Origin: a bacterium
GTDB lineage: Bacteria; Auribacterota; Auribacteria; Auribacterales; Auribacteraceae
Assembly: GCA_018435605.1 (NCBI GenBank)
Contig: JAHDNF010000011.1
Coordinates: 62,001-126,000 of the forward strand
Length of the DNA stretch: 64,000 nucleotides
Direction of reading: 5' to 3'
The notes under the pieces are model-generated. The model made no database searches. It saw nothing but the letters and a program-made list of their open reading frames with translations, and was not told where the DNA came from. A program made the translations under genes and the position numbers. How positions within the stretch are numbered: position 1 is the first letter of the stretch; each line of letters begins with the position of its first letter. Of this stretch, positions 27,513 to 36,918 are shown piece after piece.

Positions 27513-29765
27513 ATGATTAATTTGCGACGAGCTGGAATAATATTGTTGTTCGCACTGCCGTTTTTGGTGCGCCTTGCGTATTTCATCGATACAAAAGACG
27601 ACCTGTACGTCAATACGCCTATCTTGATAAGTTATGTCAATCATAATTTCGCAAGCGATCTTGCCAACCGTCAAGGCGCTCCTTACACCCTGTTCAAACC
27701 GCCGTATTATCCGCTGTTAGTGTCGTTTGTTTACAGGATATTCGGAGTGAATCCGCTGTTTATTAAATTGATACAGTGGGCGTTAGGCGGATTGGGATGT
27801 TGGGTTTTGTATTTTCTGGCCAAATTATATTACGGGCGCAGACAGGCGGTAACCGCCCTGCTGATCAGCTCTCTGTACGTACCTTCGGTATTTTTCGAGG
27901 GGGAACTGATAGAGCACCCCGTCGCATCGGTCTTTGCTTTACTTTGCGTTGCCATTATAGCCTGCGCAGGCAGGCTTAATAACCGGTTCGCGCCTGTCAT
28001 TCTTCATCTATGCGCGGGGGCGATGTTCGGGTTGGCGTTCCTTGTCCGCCCTGATATACTGATCGGGTTTCCGTTCCTATTAGCCGCTATATGCATGGCT
28101 TCGGCGCCGGCTGGACAACGTGTCAAAATTCTTGCAGGATTCCTTTGCGTTACCGCGGTATTTTTATTTTTGCTATTACGTCCGCAGACGCTCATGCCGG
28201 TTGGCGAGAATTATATAGCTTCTAATGCCGCCATCAACTTTTTTCTGGGTAACAACGAAAAAGCCGACGGATACAATCCGTACACTGAAGAAGTTATGGA
28301 ACTGCCAGCTGATCATCCGGAAGCAAAAAAATATCACATTGACGGGCTGACCTTAGCTATGATTCTGTACGCCCGGCCGCAAACCGACGGAGCTTTATCG
28401 TCTGTCGCTCCTTACTGGAACGAGCGGGCATTCGGTTTTATCAGGTCGCGTACCGGCAGATACATTCTGCTGGAATTCAAAAAACTGCTTCTTTTTTTTA
28501 ACGGATTCATAATAACCAACCAAAAAGACATATATTATATGCGCAGATTCAGTTTTACGCTCAAGACGCTTTTGTTTAATTTTTGGTTCTTGTGCTTTCC
28601 TCTAGGGTTGATCATACCGCTGGCGGTTGTGGGGGTTATAGGCGAACGAACGGCGTACCGGCGTATTCTGCTAGGGGCCATTCCTATGTCGTGCCTTGCT
28701 ACGGTTTTGATTTTTTTTCACTGCTCAAGATTTTCGCACCCGGCTGTACCCTTTTTTATACTGTTTGCGTCAAACGGGCTGACGGTATTTTGGGAATACC
28801 TGAAATCGCGCCGGATACTTGCTGTCGCAGGAGTTATAACCATTTTTTTTGCGGTCAATGCGGATTTGTTCGATACGCACAAAATACGCTCCGCGCAGGA
28901 ATCGTTTAATGCGGGAAGCACGTATCTTACTAAAAACCAACCGGATATTGCGGAAAAATATTTTATGGACTCTATACGCTACGACCATACTTTTGAACCG
29001 GCTGTAACGGCGCTATGCTCCTTGTACGAACTGATAGGCAGGCCGGATAAAACAATATCGTTTTTGACCGAGACACTACCTCCTGATTCCGCGAAATCTC
29101 AGGCTGTAATGTACGGCATGGCAGGGGCTTATCTGAATAAGCGCGACATGAGCAATGCTACCCTATGGGCGGAAAACCTGCTTGATAAATATCCGGAAAA
29201 ACCGGACAATTATATACTGCTGTACTCAGTCTACATGGAAACCGGCAAAGACGACGACGCTTTGGCTGTCTTGCGCCGCGGCGCGCAAAAATTTCCGTAT
29301 TATTCGCCGATAAATATACGCTACGGAATTGTGCTTGCCGAGTCAGGCCAATACGAACAGGCTCTCGATGTTTTTGAAAAAATTTTGTCTTATACCACCC
29401 ACTATCCCGAGGCGTACTATTACGCGGCGTTTTGTTTCGCTTCGTCAAAGCAATTCGAAAACGCTAAGCAAATTTTGCTCTACGGACTCAGGCATAATCC
29501 GTCCGATATACCGCTTATGTTTTTGCTAGCCTATGTATTTGAGCAAACTAAACATACAGACAGCGCTCTTGAAATATACAGTCAAATAATCAGCCTCCAG
29601 CCTCAAAATGGCGACGCATATTATCATACAGCCCGCCTGCTTGCTCAACTGGAACGGTACCATGACGCGGTTCCTATGGCTAGAACGGCTCTGCAGTTTG
29701 GACACCCGCAGGCGCAGGGGCTTGCCGATTACATCGGATCGCGTATTAATCCTTCCATTCGTTAA
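27513..29765 (+). CDS. GT-C membrane protein with long TPR domain
   Basis: An inner-membrane protein of about 750 residues. Around eleven hydrophobic helices occupy the first 420 residues. The pattern KPPYYPLLVSFVYRIFG and the loop ASNAAINFFLGNNEKADGYNPY match the paralogue at 22.7 kb (SSPIYPYYIAATYALG and NGGINFYIGNHQG). The clear acidic pair seen in that protein's first loop is less obvious here (DTKDDLYVN). From about 470 to the end are seven or eight TPR units. A start at ATG 27501 is also in frame; 27513 is preferred because GGGGA lies just before it. The likely role is periplasmic transfer of sugar from a lipid carrier; the acceptor is unknown. Confidence 0.7.
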   Translation: MINLRRAGIILLFALPFLVRLAYFIDTKDDLYVNTPILISYVNHNFASDLANRQGAPYTLFKPPYYPLLVSFVYRIFGVNPLFIKLIQWALGGLGCWVLYFLAKLYYGRRQAVTALLISSLYVPSVFFEGELIEHPVASVFALLCVAIIACAGRLNNRFAPVILHLCAGAMFGLAFLVRPDILIGFPFLLAAICMASAPAGQRVKILAGFLCVTAVFLFLLLRPQTLMPVGENYIASNAAINFFLGNNEKADGYNPYTEEVMELPADHPEAKKYHIDGLTLAMILYARPQTDGALSSVAPYWNERAFGFIRSRTGRYILLEFKKLLLFFNGFIITNQKDIYYMRRFSFTLKTLLFNFWFLCFPLGLIIPLAVVGVIGERTAYRRILLGAIPMSCLATVLIFFHCSRFSHPAVPFFILFASNGLTVFWEYLKSRRILAVAGVITIFFAVNADLFDTHKIRSAQESFNAGSTYLTKNQPDIAEKYFMDSIRYDHTFEPAVTALCSLYELIGRPDKTISFLTETLPPDSAKSQAVMYGMAGAYLNKRDMSNATLWAENLLDKYPEKPDNYILLYSVYMETGKDDDALAVLRRGAQKFPYYSPINIRYGIVLAESGQYEQALDVFEKILSYTTHYPEAYYYAAFCFASSKQFENAKQILLYGLRHNPSDIPLMFLLAYVFEQTKHTDSALEIYSQIISLQPQNGDAYYHTARLLAQLERYHDAVPMARTALQFGHPQAQGLADYIGSRINPSIR

Positions 29766-29885
29766 AGTGTTTTCATAGGTTTCATTAAATACTAAGTGAA
29801 TCGCTACGAAAAACCGTTATTAGTATTGTGGATTGTCATTTCTGCAAATTTTCAGATACTTCATAACAATTCAAGGAGCGGTTTT

Positions 29886-30983
29886 ATGAACGAATCACTG
29901 ATAAAGGTATTATTGAGCGAAATGATCAGACATGAAGCATCCGACCTGCACTTGAAGGTGGGGCGTCCTCCCATATACCGCATACAAGGTTCGTTGATAG
30001 AAACCAAGGTACCTCCGTTGGATCAGGATACCATGCTACAACTGCTTGACGAAGTTATGAACGACCAGCAGAAAGATCATTTTTTCAAGACACGCGAAGC
30101 GGATTTCGCCTTTGCTTTAGAAGACGCGGGGCGGTTCAGGACAAACGTATTTTATCAGCGCGGAAAAATATCGTTTGCCATAAGGTACGTCAAATCGAGA
30201 ATACCAACTTTCGATCAGTTGGGACTGCCTTCCAATATAAAAGATATAGCTATGGCGCGAAGCGGAATAATAATTATCAGCGGCGCAACCGGCAACGGCA
30301 AATCGACTACTCAGGCCGCCATGATAGATTACATAAACAGCCGCACAAGCAGGCATATCGTTACAGTGGAAGACCCTATAGAATACGTTCACACAGATAA
30401 AAAGTCTATCATAAACCAGCGTGAAGTCGGCATAGACACCGAAAATTTTCAGATAGCCCTCAAACATGTCTTGCGTCAGGACCCCGATGTAATTATGATA
30501 GGAGAAATGCGGGATTGCGAAAGTTTTACAGCGGCGGTTGCCGCGGCGGAAACAGGACACCTTGTCATGACAACGCTACACATCGACACCGCGCCCCAAT
30601 GCGTAAGCCGTATCATGGAATTTTTTCCGGTCAGCGAACGCGACAACGTGCGGGTCCAGTTGGCTACCACCATAGAAGCTGTGGTATGCCAGCGGCTGAT
30701 ACCCCGTGCCAGCGGAGTCGGCATGGTACCGTCCGTAGAGATAATGCTGGGGTCGCCTACAGTACGCAAGATGATTCGTGAAAACCAGTTGCACAAACTC
30801 AAAGACGCTATCGAAACCAGTCAGGATATGGGCATGCAGACATTTAACCAGTCGTTGATTCAACTTGTTAAAAGCGAACTTATAACCGAAGAAACAGCTC
30901 TCAAGGTGTCGCCGAATCCCGAACAACTTAAAATGAACCTCAAGGGAATCATACTTGACGAAGGACGGCGTATTATCGGATAA
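29886..30983 (+). CDS. PilT/PilU-family pilus retraction ATPase
   Basis: A cytoplasmic hexameric ATPase of 365 residues that powers retraction of type IV pili. The ATG at 29886 has AGGAG seven bases upstream, and the protein then starts with the family sequence SLIKVLLSEMIRHEASDLHL. Visible: Walker A GATGNGKSTT (about 132-141), Asp box TVEDPIEYVH, Walker B DPDVIMIGEMRD and the His box TGHLVMTTLH. The Walker A reads GATGNGKS rather than the usual GPTGSGKS, closer to PilU. No pilin, PilB or PilC gene is near, so the pilus is encoded elsewhere. The secretin operon at 35-39 kb may belong to the same or a related machine, but nothing here proves it. Confidence 0.9.
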   Translation: MNESLIKVLLSEMIRHEASDLHLKVGRPPIYRIQGSLIETKVPPLDQDTMLQLLDEVMNDQQKDHFFKTREADFAFALEDAGRFRTNVFYQRGKISFAIRYVKSRIPTFDQLGLPSNIKDIAMARSGIIIISGATGNGKSTTQAAMIDYINSRTSRHIVTVEDPIEYVHTDKKSIINQREVGIDTENFQIALKHVLRQDPDVIMIGEMRDCESFTAAVAAAETGHLVMTTLHIDTAPQCVSRIMEFFPVSERDNVRVQLATTIEAVVCQRLIPRASGVGMVPSVEIMLGSPTVRKMIRENQLHKLKDAIETSQDMGMQTFNQSLIQLVKSELITEETALKVSPNPEQLKMNLKGIILDEGRRIIG

Positions 30984-31003
30984 CGCCGCGCTGTTTATCT
31001 GAC

Positions 31004-32485
31004 ATGACAAAAAAATCTATTACAGACCCAAACGAGCTACGCGCGTATGAACGGGGGTTCGTGCCCGTACTCCACAAACCGGTTTCCATGATTCTGGTGT
31101 ACCCAAATTCTTATTCGGTGGCAATGAGCAATCTGGGGTATCAGAGCATGTTTTATCAGGCAAACCTGCATCCGGCAGTATTCTGCGACAGAGGCTGGCA
31201 TCATCCCGGCTCGCCGGTTAAAGGCATCCTTTCCGGCAGGCATATGCGCAGTTTCGATATAATAGCCTTCAGCGTTTCTTATGAGCTGGATTATTTTCAC
31301 GTTGCCGGCTGTATCCGAGAATCGGGATTGGGACTGTATGCCGACAGCCGCCCTGACACCGACCCGTTTTTACTGCTGGGCGGTATCGCGCCCACAATCA
31401 ACCCTATGCCGTTGTCATCCTGCTTTGACGCCATAGCGGCCGGAGACGGCGAACAGCTCATAGCGCAATTTCTAGACGCATATACCGGTTGCCGCTCACG
31501 GTCGGGTAGCGATGTAATCGACGCTATTGAAACCGTAGAGGGAGTTTTTTGTCCGTCAAGGCACACTGCCGGCAGACGGATAAAACGCCGGATAGTAAAT
31601 GATCTGGACGCATACCCTACCCAAAGCGTTGTGCTGACGCCCCACTGCGAGTTTCCAGACAGGTTTTTAATAGAACTTGAACGGGGTTGCGGCAGAAAAT
31701 GCAGGTTTTGCGCCGCAGATTATATTTATCCGCGCCCCCGTTTCCGGTCGGCTGAGTCGATCCTCGATCATATAGACAGGACGCGCGCCATGACCTCCAA
31801 AGTAGGGCTTGTCGGCGTGGCGGTAATGCATCATCCTTGTATAGAAGAAATTTTCGAGCAGATCATACGCTGGAACATGGACTGTTCGGTATCGAGCCTG
31901 CGTGTGGAATCACTTACGCCCCGCACAGCCGGACTGCTTAAACAAGCCGGACAGCGCACCATTACCCTCGCGCCGGAAACAGGGAACGACAACCTTCGCA
32001 AATATATCAACAAACAATTTACCAACGAAATGCTCTTGGCAAAAATAGATCTCTGTGTTAAGGTCGACATAACGGATATTCGTTTGTATTTCATGATCGG
32101 CATTCCGGGAGAAACGGATGACGACATACGCGCTATTTGCGATCTGACAGCGCAATGCGCCGCCATGGGGGTGAACCTCAGACTTACTATCAACCCGTTT
32201 ATCCCAAAACCGCATACGCCTATGCAGGCGTGCGCAATGGATTCCCGCTTTGAGCTTAAACGCAAGATAAAAATGCTCAGAGACAGGCTCAACGCAATGC
32301 GTAACGTAACAGTATCATATCCGGCGGTGAATCAGGCTTATATGGAGGCGGCGCTCGCTCGCGCGGACAGACATACCGGTGATGCCATGCTACTGTCCGG
32401 CAGTAGCATGCCCAATCCGAAACGAATTGAAGCTGTAGCGCTTGACGTTGCGGATATGCCGTGGAGTGTGGTGGATATCAGCTAA
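31004..32485 (+). CDS. Radical SAM protein with B12-binding-like N-terminal region
   Basis: A protein of 493 residues. The N-terminal part (1-200) resembles a cobalamin-binding-type Rossmann fold as in the rSAM proteins that start with LxYPNSYxVxMSNLGYQ; it has FDIIAFSVSYELDYFH, FLLLGGIAPTINPMPLSS and AAGDGEQ. The radical SAM centre is CGRKCRFC (about 229-236), the Cx3Cx2C that binds a 4Fe-4S cluster, in the context RGC...AADYIYPRPRFRS. Its layout is close to the family whose longer members are fused to a DUF2344 domain, which is absent here. The reaction is not known; methylation or tRNA modification are possible. It begins 20 bp after pilT without a visible ribosome-binding site. Confidence 0.75.
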   Translation: MTKKSITDPNELRAYERGFVPVLHKPVSMILVYPNSYSVAMSNLGYQSMFYQANLHPAVFCDRGWHHPGSPVKGILSGRHMRSFDIIAFSVSYELDYFHVAGCIRESGLGLYADSRPDTDPFLLLGGIAPTINPMPLSSCFDAIAAGDGEQLIAQFLDAYTGCRSRSGSDVIDAIETVEGVFCPSRHTAGRRIKRRIVNDLDAYPTQSVVLTPHCEFPDRFLIELERGCGRKCRFCAADYIYPRPRFRSAESILDHIDRTRAMTSKVGLVGVAVMHHPCIEEIFEQIIRWNMDCSVSSLRVESLTPRTAGLLKQAGQRTITLAPETGNDNLRKYINKQFTNEMLLAKIDLCVKVDITDIRLYFMIGIPGETDDDIRAICDLTAQCAAMGVNLRLTINPFIPKPHTPMQACAMDSRFELKRKIKMLRDRLNAMRNVTVSYPAVNQAYMEAALARADRHTGDAMLLSGSSMPNPKRIEAVALDVADMPWSVVDIS

Positions 32486-32523
32486 CAGTATCTTTACAAC
32501 CGGCACGATCAAACAGGAAAACC

Positions 32524-34875
32524 ATGTTTCGACGGGCAAATATCACTTTCATAGAACTGTTTTCGGTATTTTCACTGATTACCGGAGCAGTGGCGGTATT
32601 GTTTTTAAAACCGCTACTGACGCCTGAAAATATCCTGCATTTTTCCGATGCCATTCACGTCTGGTATTTTTTAAAGACCTTTACTATCAACGCGCTACAA
32701 AAATACGGGCAGTTGCCGTTATGGAACCCGCTTATTTATTCAGGCGTGCCGTTTGTGGGCAACCCCCAGTCGACATTGTTCTACCCGCCTTTTTTTCTGT
32801 TTTACGCCGTACCTGTACATTACGCTATAACCTTACTTTTCGCAGGGCATACGGCTTTTGCCGCCTGCGGAATGTACCTGTACGCGCGGGTACGCAGACT
32901 ATCGTTTCCGGCGGCTCTTTTTGCGGTAATCGTTTTTGTCCTTAATTACAAAATTATGGGGCACGTTTTCGCAGGACACCTTACGCAGACCTGCGCTTGG
33001 TCGTATTTTCCGTGGTTACTGGTATCAATAGAATACTACGTCTCCAGCCGAAGATTCAGGGCAATGCTGATGGTATCGTTGTGCCTTTCGCTAATATTTC
33101 TGGCCGGTCAGATGCAGTTTTTATATTATCAGACACTTATAGCCACGGTGTACCTTCTGTTTATGATAGCTTATTACAACAAAAACGAATTTGTGGGTGT
33201 AATTTTCGGCTACGTTATAATAGGGGTTATGACGGTTTTGTTTACGGCTGTATCGCTATTGCCTGTCATTGAAACAATGGGGCATTTTCACCGGTCGGGC
33301 GGAACCGTATTTTCGTTCGCCTCGTCGTTTTCATTGCGCTGGAAAGATTTTTTAACCCTGATTTTCCCCCATTTCTACGTAATACCGGAACACGGCTCGA
33401 ATATTGACAATAATTTTTTCTGGGAACGCACCATGTACTTGGGTATCGTGCCCATGCTACTACTTCCGGGAAGTTACCGCCGGCGGGAATGGGTTCACTG
33501 CGGTTTTTTTACGGGGCTTCTCGTATTTTCTCTTTTGTTTGCCTTAGGCGACAGCACCCCTTTTTTCGCACTGATGTATAAATTTATACCCGGAGTAAGC
33601 TATTTCCGATGTCCGAACAGGATATTCGTATTCGCCGGTTTTTCCGTAGCGGTGCTGTCGGCGTTCGCGTTTCAGAATATGCTTGACGACAGATATTTTT
33701 TCCGCATAAGGCCGTTATACCGGATATCCCTTCTGCTCGCTGTCGTTTTGATAATAGCCCACGAACTGGTATTTTATAGATACGGGTACATTATCCCCAA
33801 TGCCTCGGCCGTTATCGCATATATGCTGATTTTCAGTTTGTTCGCTTATATGCTACGTAAAGGATACGCTAACCCGTTTATATTTGCCTTGGCTATACTC
33901 GGACTGACCGCGTACGATTTGGGTTCAATCAGCGTTCCTCTTATCAAATCGGAACCTATAGGAAAGATAGTCCCCGCTTCAGGGTTTTATAACGGTATCC
34001 TCAACGACAGAACAGTGTTTCGGATATACGACACAGCGGGCGCTTACCCTCAATATTTCGGAGCTTTAACCGACATTGAGCAAATCGGAGGCGACGAGCC
34101 GGTAATACTCGACAGGTACTACGATTACTTCAACCGCATCAACAAACCGTATCCGGCAGACGTATCTACTGCCGACCAACAACTGGCGGGCTTGTTGCCT
34201 ATAACCGATTTCACGCAGGATGTTGACTGGATGTACCTCAACATGTTAAACGTCAAGTATCTGATTACAACGTACCCTATCGATAAACCTTTTCTGATTC
34301 TCGAAGACAGCAGGTATCTTGACAAATCGGCTACCCGTTTTTTCGAAGGGGTATACCCTATAATCAACAAACTAGGAGGGGCGCTGTACCCGAAAACATA
34401 CCTGTATCGCAACACCGCCATGTTTCCGCGCGGATTTCTGCTGACTGCTGAGGATTCCCTGTCAGCCGATCAGGCTCTGGAAGAATTTTTAAAATCTCCC
34501 ATGCGTACAATGCAACCTGCTATGGTAAAAACTTACGAACCCAACCGGATAGTTTTCAATACCGAGTCGGCGGACCAAAGCTACCTTATAACCGGCGAAT
34601 TGATCTATCCCGGCTGGAAGGTATTTGCCGACGGACAGGCGGGCACGATCATTCCTGTTATGGATACGTTCCGAGCGGTTAAACTGGATGGGGGAGAACA
34701 CGATGTGGAATTCGTGTATCGTCCCGATTCGTTTTATATGGGAAGAAATATCACGCTGGGGTGGTTGGTATTGTGCTTTGTTTTAATTATCGCGCGGCGA
34801 ATATTCCGGTCAAAAAATACCAAAAAAGAGTTTTTGCTTCCGCTCTTCTGTATCTTTCTCAATAGATTTTTCTAA
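32524..34875 (+). CDS. YfhO-family polytopic membrane protein
   Basis: A protein of 783 residues. ATG 32524 is chosen because CAGGAAA precedes it. About twelve hydrophobic helices occupy the first 490 residues, with HFSDAIHVWYF and LPLWNPLIYSGVPFVGNPQSTLFYPP in the first loops, the hallmark of YfhO proteins (GT-C-like fold). A soluble periplasmic part follows (about 495-745), then one last hydrophobic helix near 750. Gram-positive YfhO members are linked to glycosylation of lipoteichoic acid, but in a diderm cell the acceptor is unknown. The last 66 bp overlap the convergent secretin gene. Confidence 0.78.
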   Translation: MFRRANITFIELFSVFSLITGAVAVLFLKPLLTPENILHFSDAIHVWYFLKTFTINALQKYGQLPLWNPLIYSGVPFVGNPQSTLFYPPFFLFYAVPVHYAITLLFAGHTAFAACGMYLYARVRRLSFPAALFAVIVFVLNYKIMGHVFAGHLTQTCAWSYFPWLLVSIEYYVSSRRFRAMLMVSLCLSLIFLAGQMQFLYYQTLIATVYLLFMIAYYNKNEFVGVIFGYVIIGVMTVLFTAVSLLPVIETMGHFHRSGGTVFSFASSFSLRWKDFLTLIFPHFYVIPEHGSNIDNNFFWERTMYLGIVPMLLLPGSYRRREWVHCGFFTGLLVFSLLFALGDSTPFFALMYKFIPGVSYFRCPNRIFVFAGFSVAVLSAFAFQNMLDDRYFFRIRPLYRISLLLAVVLIIAHELVFYRYGYIIPNASAVIAYMLIFSLFAYMLRKGYANPFIFALAILGLTAYDLGSISVPLIKSEPIGKIVPASGFYNGILNDRTVFRIYDTAGAYPQYFGALTDIEQIGGDEPVILDRYYDYFNRINKPYPADVSTADQQLAGLLPITDFTQDVDWMYLNMLNVKYLITTYPIDKPFLILEDSRYLDKSATRFFEGVYPIINKLGGALYPKTYLYRNTAMFPRGFLLTAEDSLSADQALEEFLKSPMRTMQPAMVKTYEPNRIVFNTESADQSYLITGELIYPGWKVFADGQAGTIIPVMDTFRAVKLDGGEHDVEFVYRPDSFYMGRNITLGWLVLCFVLIIARRIFRSKNTKKEFLLPLFCIFLNRFF

Positions 34876-36900
34876 TTTTTTCATTTGTTTTTTGTCCATA
34901 TTCTGCATTTCGTTGCGTGCGTCTAGGGCGCGTTGTTTGATTTCTTTTTTGTGCTGTTCCTTTTTCTGGTCATCAAGGTAGTCGGCGAATTTTTCTTCGT
35001 TCATAGCCTCAAGTTCGTTTATCGAATGCAGGAACTCCCGCGAGAACGACCGCGAATATCGCGGGTCGAACATATCGCTTTCCACCGAAACTATGTGAGG
35101 CGTAAGGAACACCAGCAGTTCACGCTGGTCGATAGACGTTTTAGTGCTTCGAAACGGGATACCGAACACCGGTATGGATCCTAGCACCGGCAATTTTGAC
35201 GTTCGTTTCTCGCGGAATTCTTCTATGAGTCCGCCAAGCACTATGGTAACGCCGTCGCGCACCATAACCGTGGTTTCAAGTTCGGAAGTCTGCACTACCG
35301 GAATCTGGTTCGACTGTGAAGTGGTTATTCTGTCCGAGACCTGACTGACTTCCGGCTTGATTTTCATGGTAACATACCCGCTGTCGTTGATTGTGGGAGT
35401 AACGCTCAAAAGCACGCCGACTTCTATAAACTGAATATCTTCGGCAACGGACGTGGTGCTTACATTGAGTGTGCTTGAACTTGTTACGAACGGTTCGTCC
35501 GTGCCGACCTGAATTTGCGCTTCAGCGTTGTTCATTACCGTTATGCGCGGTTCAGAGAGCAGTTTGGTGCTTCCTACCTGTTTTAGCAATCGCACTACGG
35601 CGCGAAAATCGTCAACTTTACCCAGCGTAAATATTCCGCCGGTTCCACCGCCGGTACTGTTGAAACCTGACGGGGAAGTTATATCAGCGCGTTCAGGTTT
35701 GGGAAAAGTTTGTTCTCCGCCGATAGTGGCGCCGAACTGTTCTTCAAGCCCGATATCGTAATTGTTTGCTTTAAACAGACGTTCGAAATCGATTCCCATG
35801 GCGAAATCGTCGGTTAAAGTAACCGTAATGAGTTTGCAGTCTATCATTACCTGCTTGTGCATGGTATCGAGGGTTTCTACGACTTTGACGATGTCGTTTA
35901 TTTTATCAGGGTAATCGGTAATCACCAGCGCGTTGGTGCGTTTATCGCTTATAACCAACCCCACTTCTTCGGTAAGCAGTTCCTGCACCTTTGTTTCTAT
36001 GTCCTCATAAGAGGCGAACCGCAAGAAATACGTGCGCGTTTCGGTGTACGGTTTTTGGTCGTATTCGTTTATTATGCTTTCAATGAAATCAAGCGATTCC
36101 ACAGTGTCGGTGATAATGATTTTGTTGGTTATCGGGTCGGTTTGGATTATACCCTTTTTCGTAACAATATCCTTGGCGATTTCCTCAATTACCTTAGGCG
36201 TGGTATACTTGAGCTGATAAACGCGCGTGGCGACCATCACGTCGAGTTCGGTTACAATTTTTACTATACCGGTCATAGCGTCAGGCGTATCTATGATAAT
36301 CAACGTATTGGTTCGTTCGTCGATAATAATTTTACCTTTAGTGCTTTTTATGGGGGTGATAGCGCGGTTAACGTCTTCCGCCAGTGCGTATTTGAGTTTG
36401 AATACCCGTGTCTGGGCGGTATTGTGAAACGGAACTCCGTAGATATCCTCATACTCTTTTTCGGACATGACTTTCAGGATATCGCCGTCCTGAATATACG
36501 CCAGAGCATTAATCTCCAATATGATGCGCAATGCGTCCCACACATTGACGTCTTCGAGGAATATGGTGGTGTTGCCCCGCACGCTCGGTCCGGCTACAAT
36601 GTTGATACCGCCGGTTTGAGATAAAATTTTCAATATGTCTACAATATTGATATTGCGAAGTTCCAGCGAAATTGTCTGAGCTTCTTCGCCCGACGCTTTG
36701 CTACGCAGTGCGTCCCTCGATTCGGATCCGGTCATGACTTCCTGACTGCGGGCGCGCATATACTCCATGCCCCGCTCCGCCTTAGACGGTTCTCCCGGCG
36801 GCGGTAACGGTTGCGCGGCGCCAAGGCGTATTATCACGACGGTAATCATTGCCGACAGCAATGCCCCAAGAATAAAAAACCTTACTGTTTGTGACTTCAT
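34810..36900 (-). CDS. gspD: Type II secretion/pilus-type secretin
   Basis: An outer-membrane channel subunit of 696 residues. A signal/anchor helix (about 7-28) is followed by an N0-like domain (ISLELRNINIVDILKILSQT), three N1-N3 repeats (VFKLKYALAEDVNRAI, VYQLKYTTPKVIEEIA, TYFLRFASYEDIETKV) and the secretin core (about 390-615) with LLSEPRITVMNNAEA, VGVLLSVTPTIN, VPVLGSIPVFGIPFRST and LLVFLTPHIV. The residues after 620 form an unusual Lys/Glu-rich extension that may be a coiled coil or pilotin-binding tail. The repeated N modules and the gspC-like gene immediately upstream favour GspD over PilQ. It is the last gene of a merR-exeA-gspC-gspD unit and converges with the YfhO gene, overlapping it by 66 bp. 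Confidence 0.9.
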   Translation of the reverse strand: MKSQTVRFFILGALLSAMITVVIIRLGAAQPLPPPGEPSKAERGMEYMRARSQEVMTGSESRDALRSKASGEEAQTISLELRNINIVDILKILSQTGGINIVAGPSVRGNTTIFLEDVNVWDALRIILEINALAYIQDGDILKVMSEKEYEDIYGVPFHNTAQTRVFKLKYALAEDVNRAITPIKSTKGKIIIDERTNTLIIIDTPDAMTGIVKIVTELDVMVATRVYQLKYTTPKVIEEIAKDIVTKKGIIQTDPITNKIIITDTVESLDFIESIINEYDQKPYTETRTYFLRFASYEDIETKVQELLTEEVGLVISDKRTNALVITDYPDKINDIVKVVETLDTMHKQVMIDCKLITVTLTDDFAMGIDFERLFKANNYDIGLEEQFGATIGGEQTFPKPERADITSPSGFNSTGGGTGGIFTLGKVDDFRAVVRLLKQVGSTKLLSEPRITVMNNAEAQIQVGTDEPFVTSSSTLNVSTTSVAEDIQFIEVGVLLSVTPTINDSGYVTMKIKPEVSQVSDRITTSQSNQIPVVQTSELETTVMVRDGVTIVLGGLIEEFREKRTSKLPVLGSIPVFGIPFRSTKTSIDQRELLVFLTPHIVSVESDMFDPRYSRSFSREFLHSINELEAMNEEKFADYLDDQKKEQHKKEIKQRALDARNEMQNMDKKQMKKLEKSIEKDTEERKQKLFFGIF

Positions 36901-36918
36901 CGCCCTATTCCTTTCATA

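Noticed and set aside
35857-36624. 255-codon open frame on the plus strand, inside gspD
   Set aside because: It is antisense to a certain gene with secretin motifs; the translation has no recognisable motif, and its length is due to codon bias of the opposite strand.
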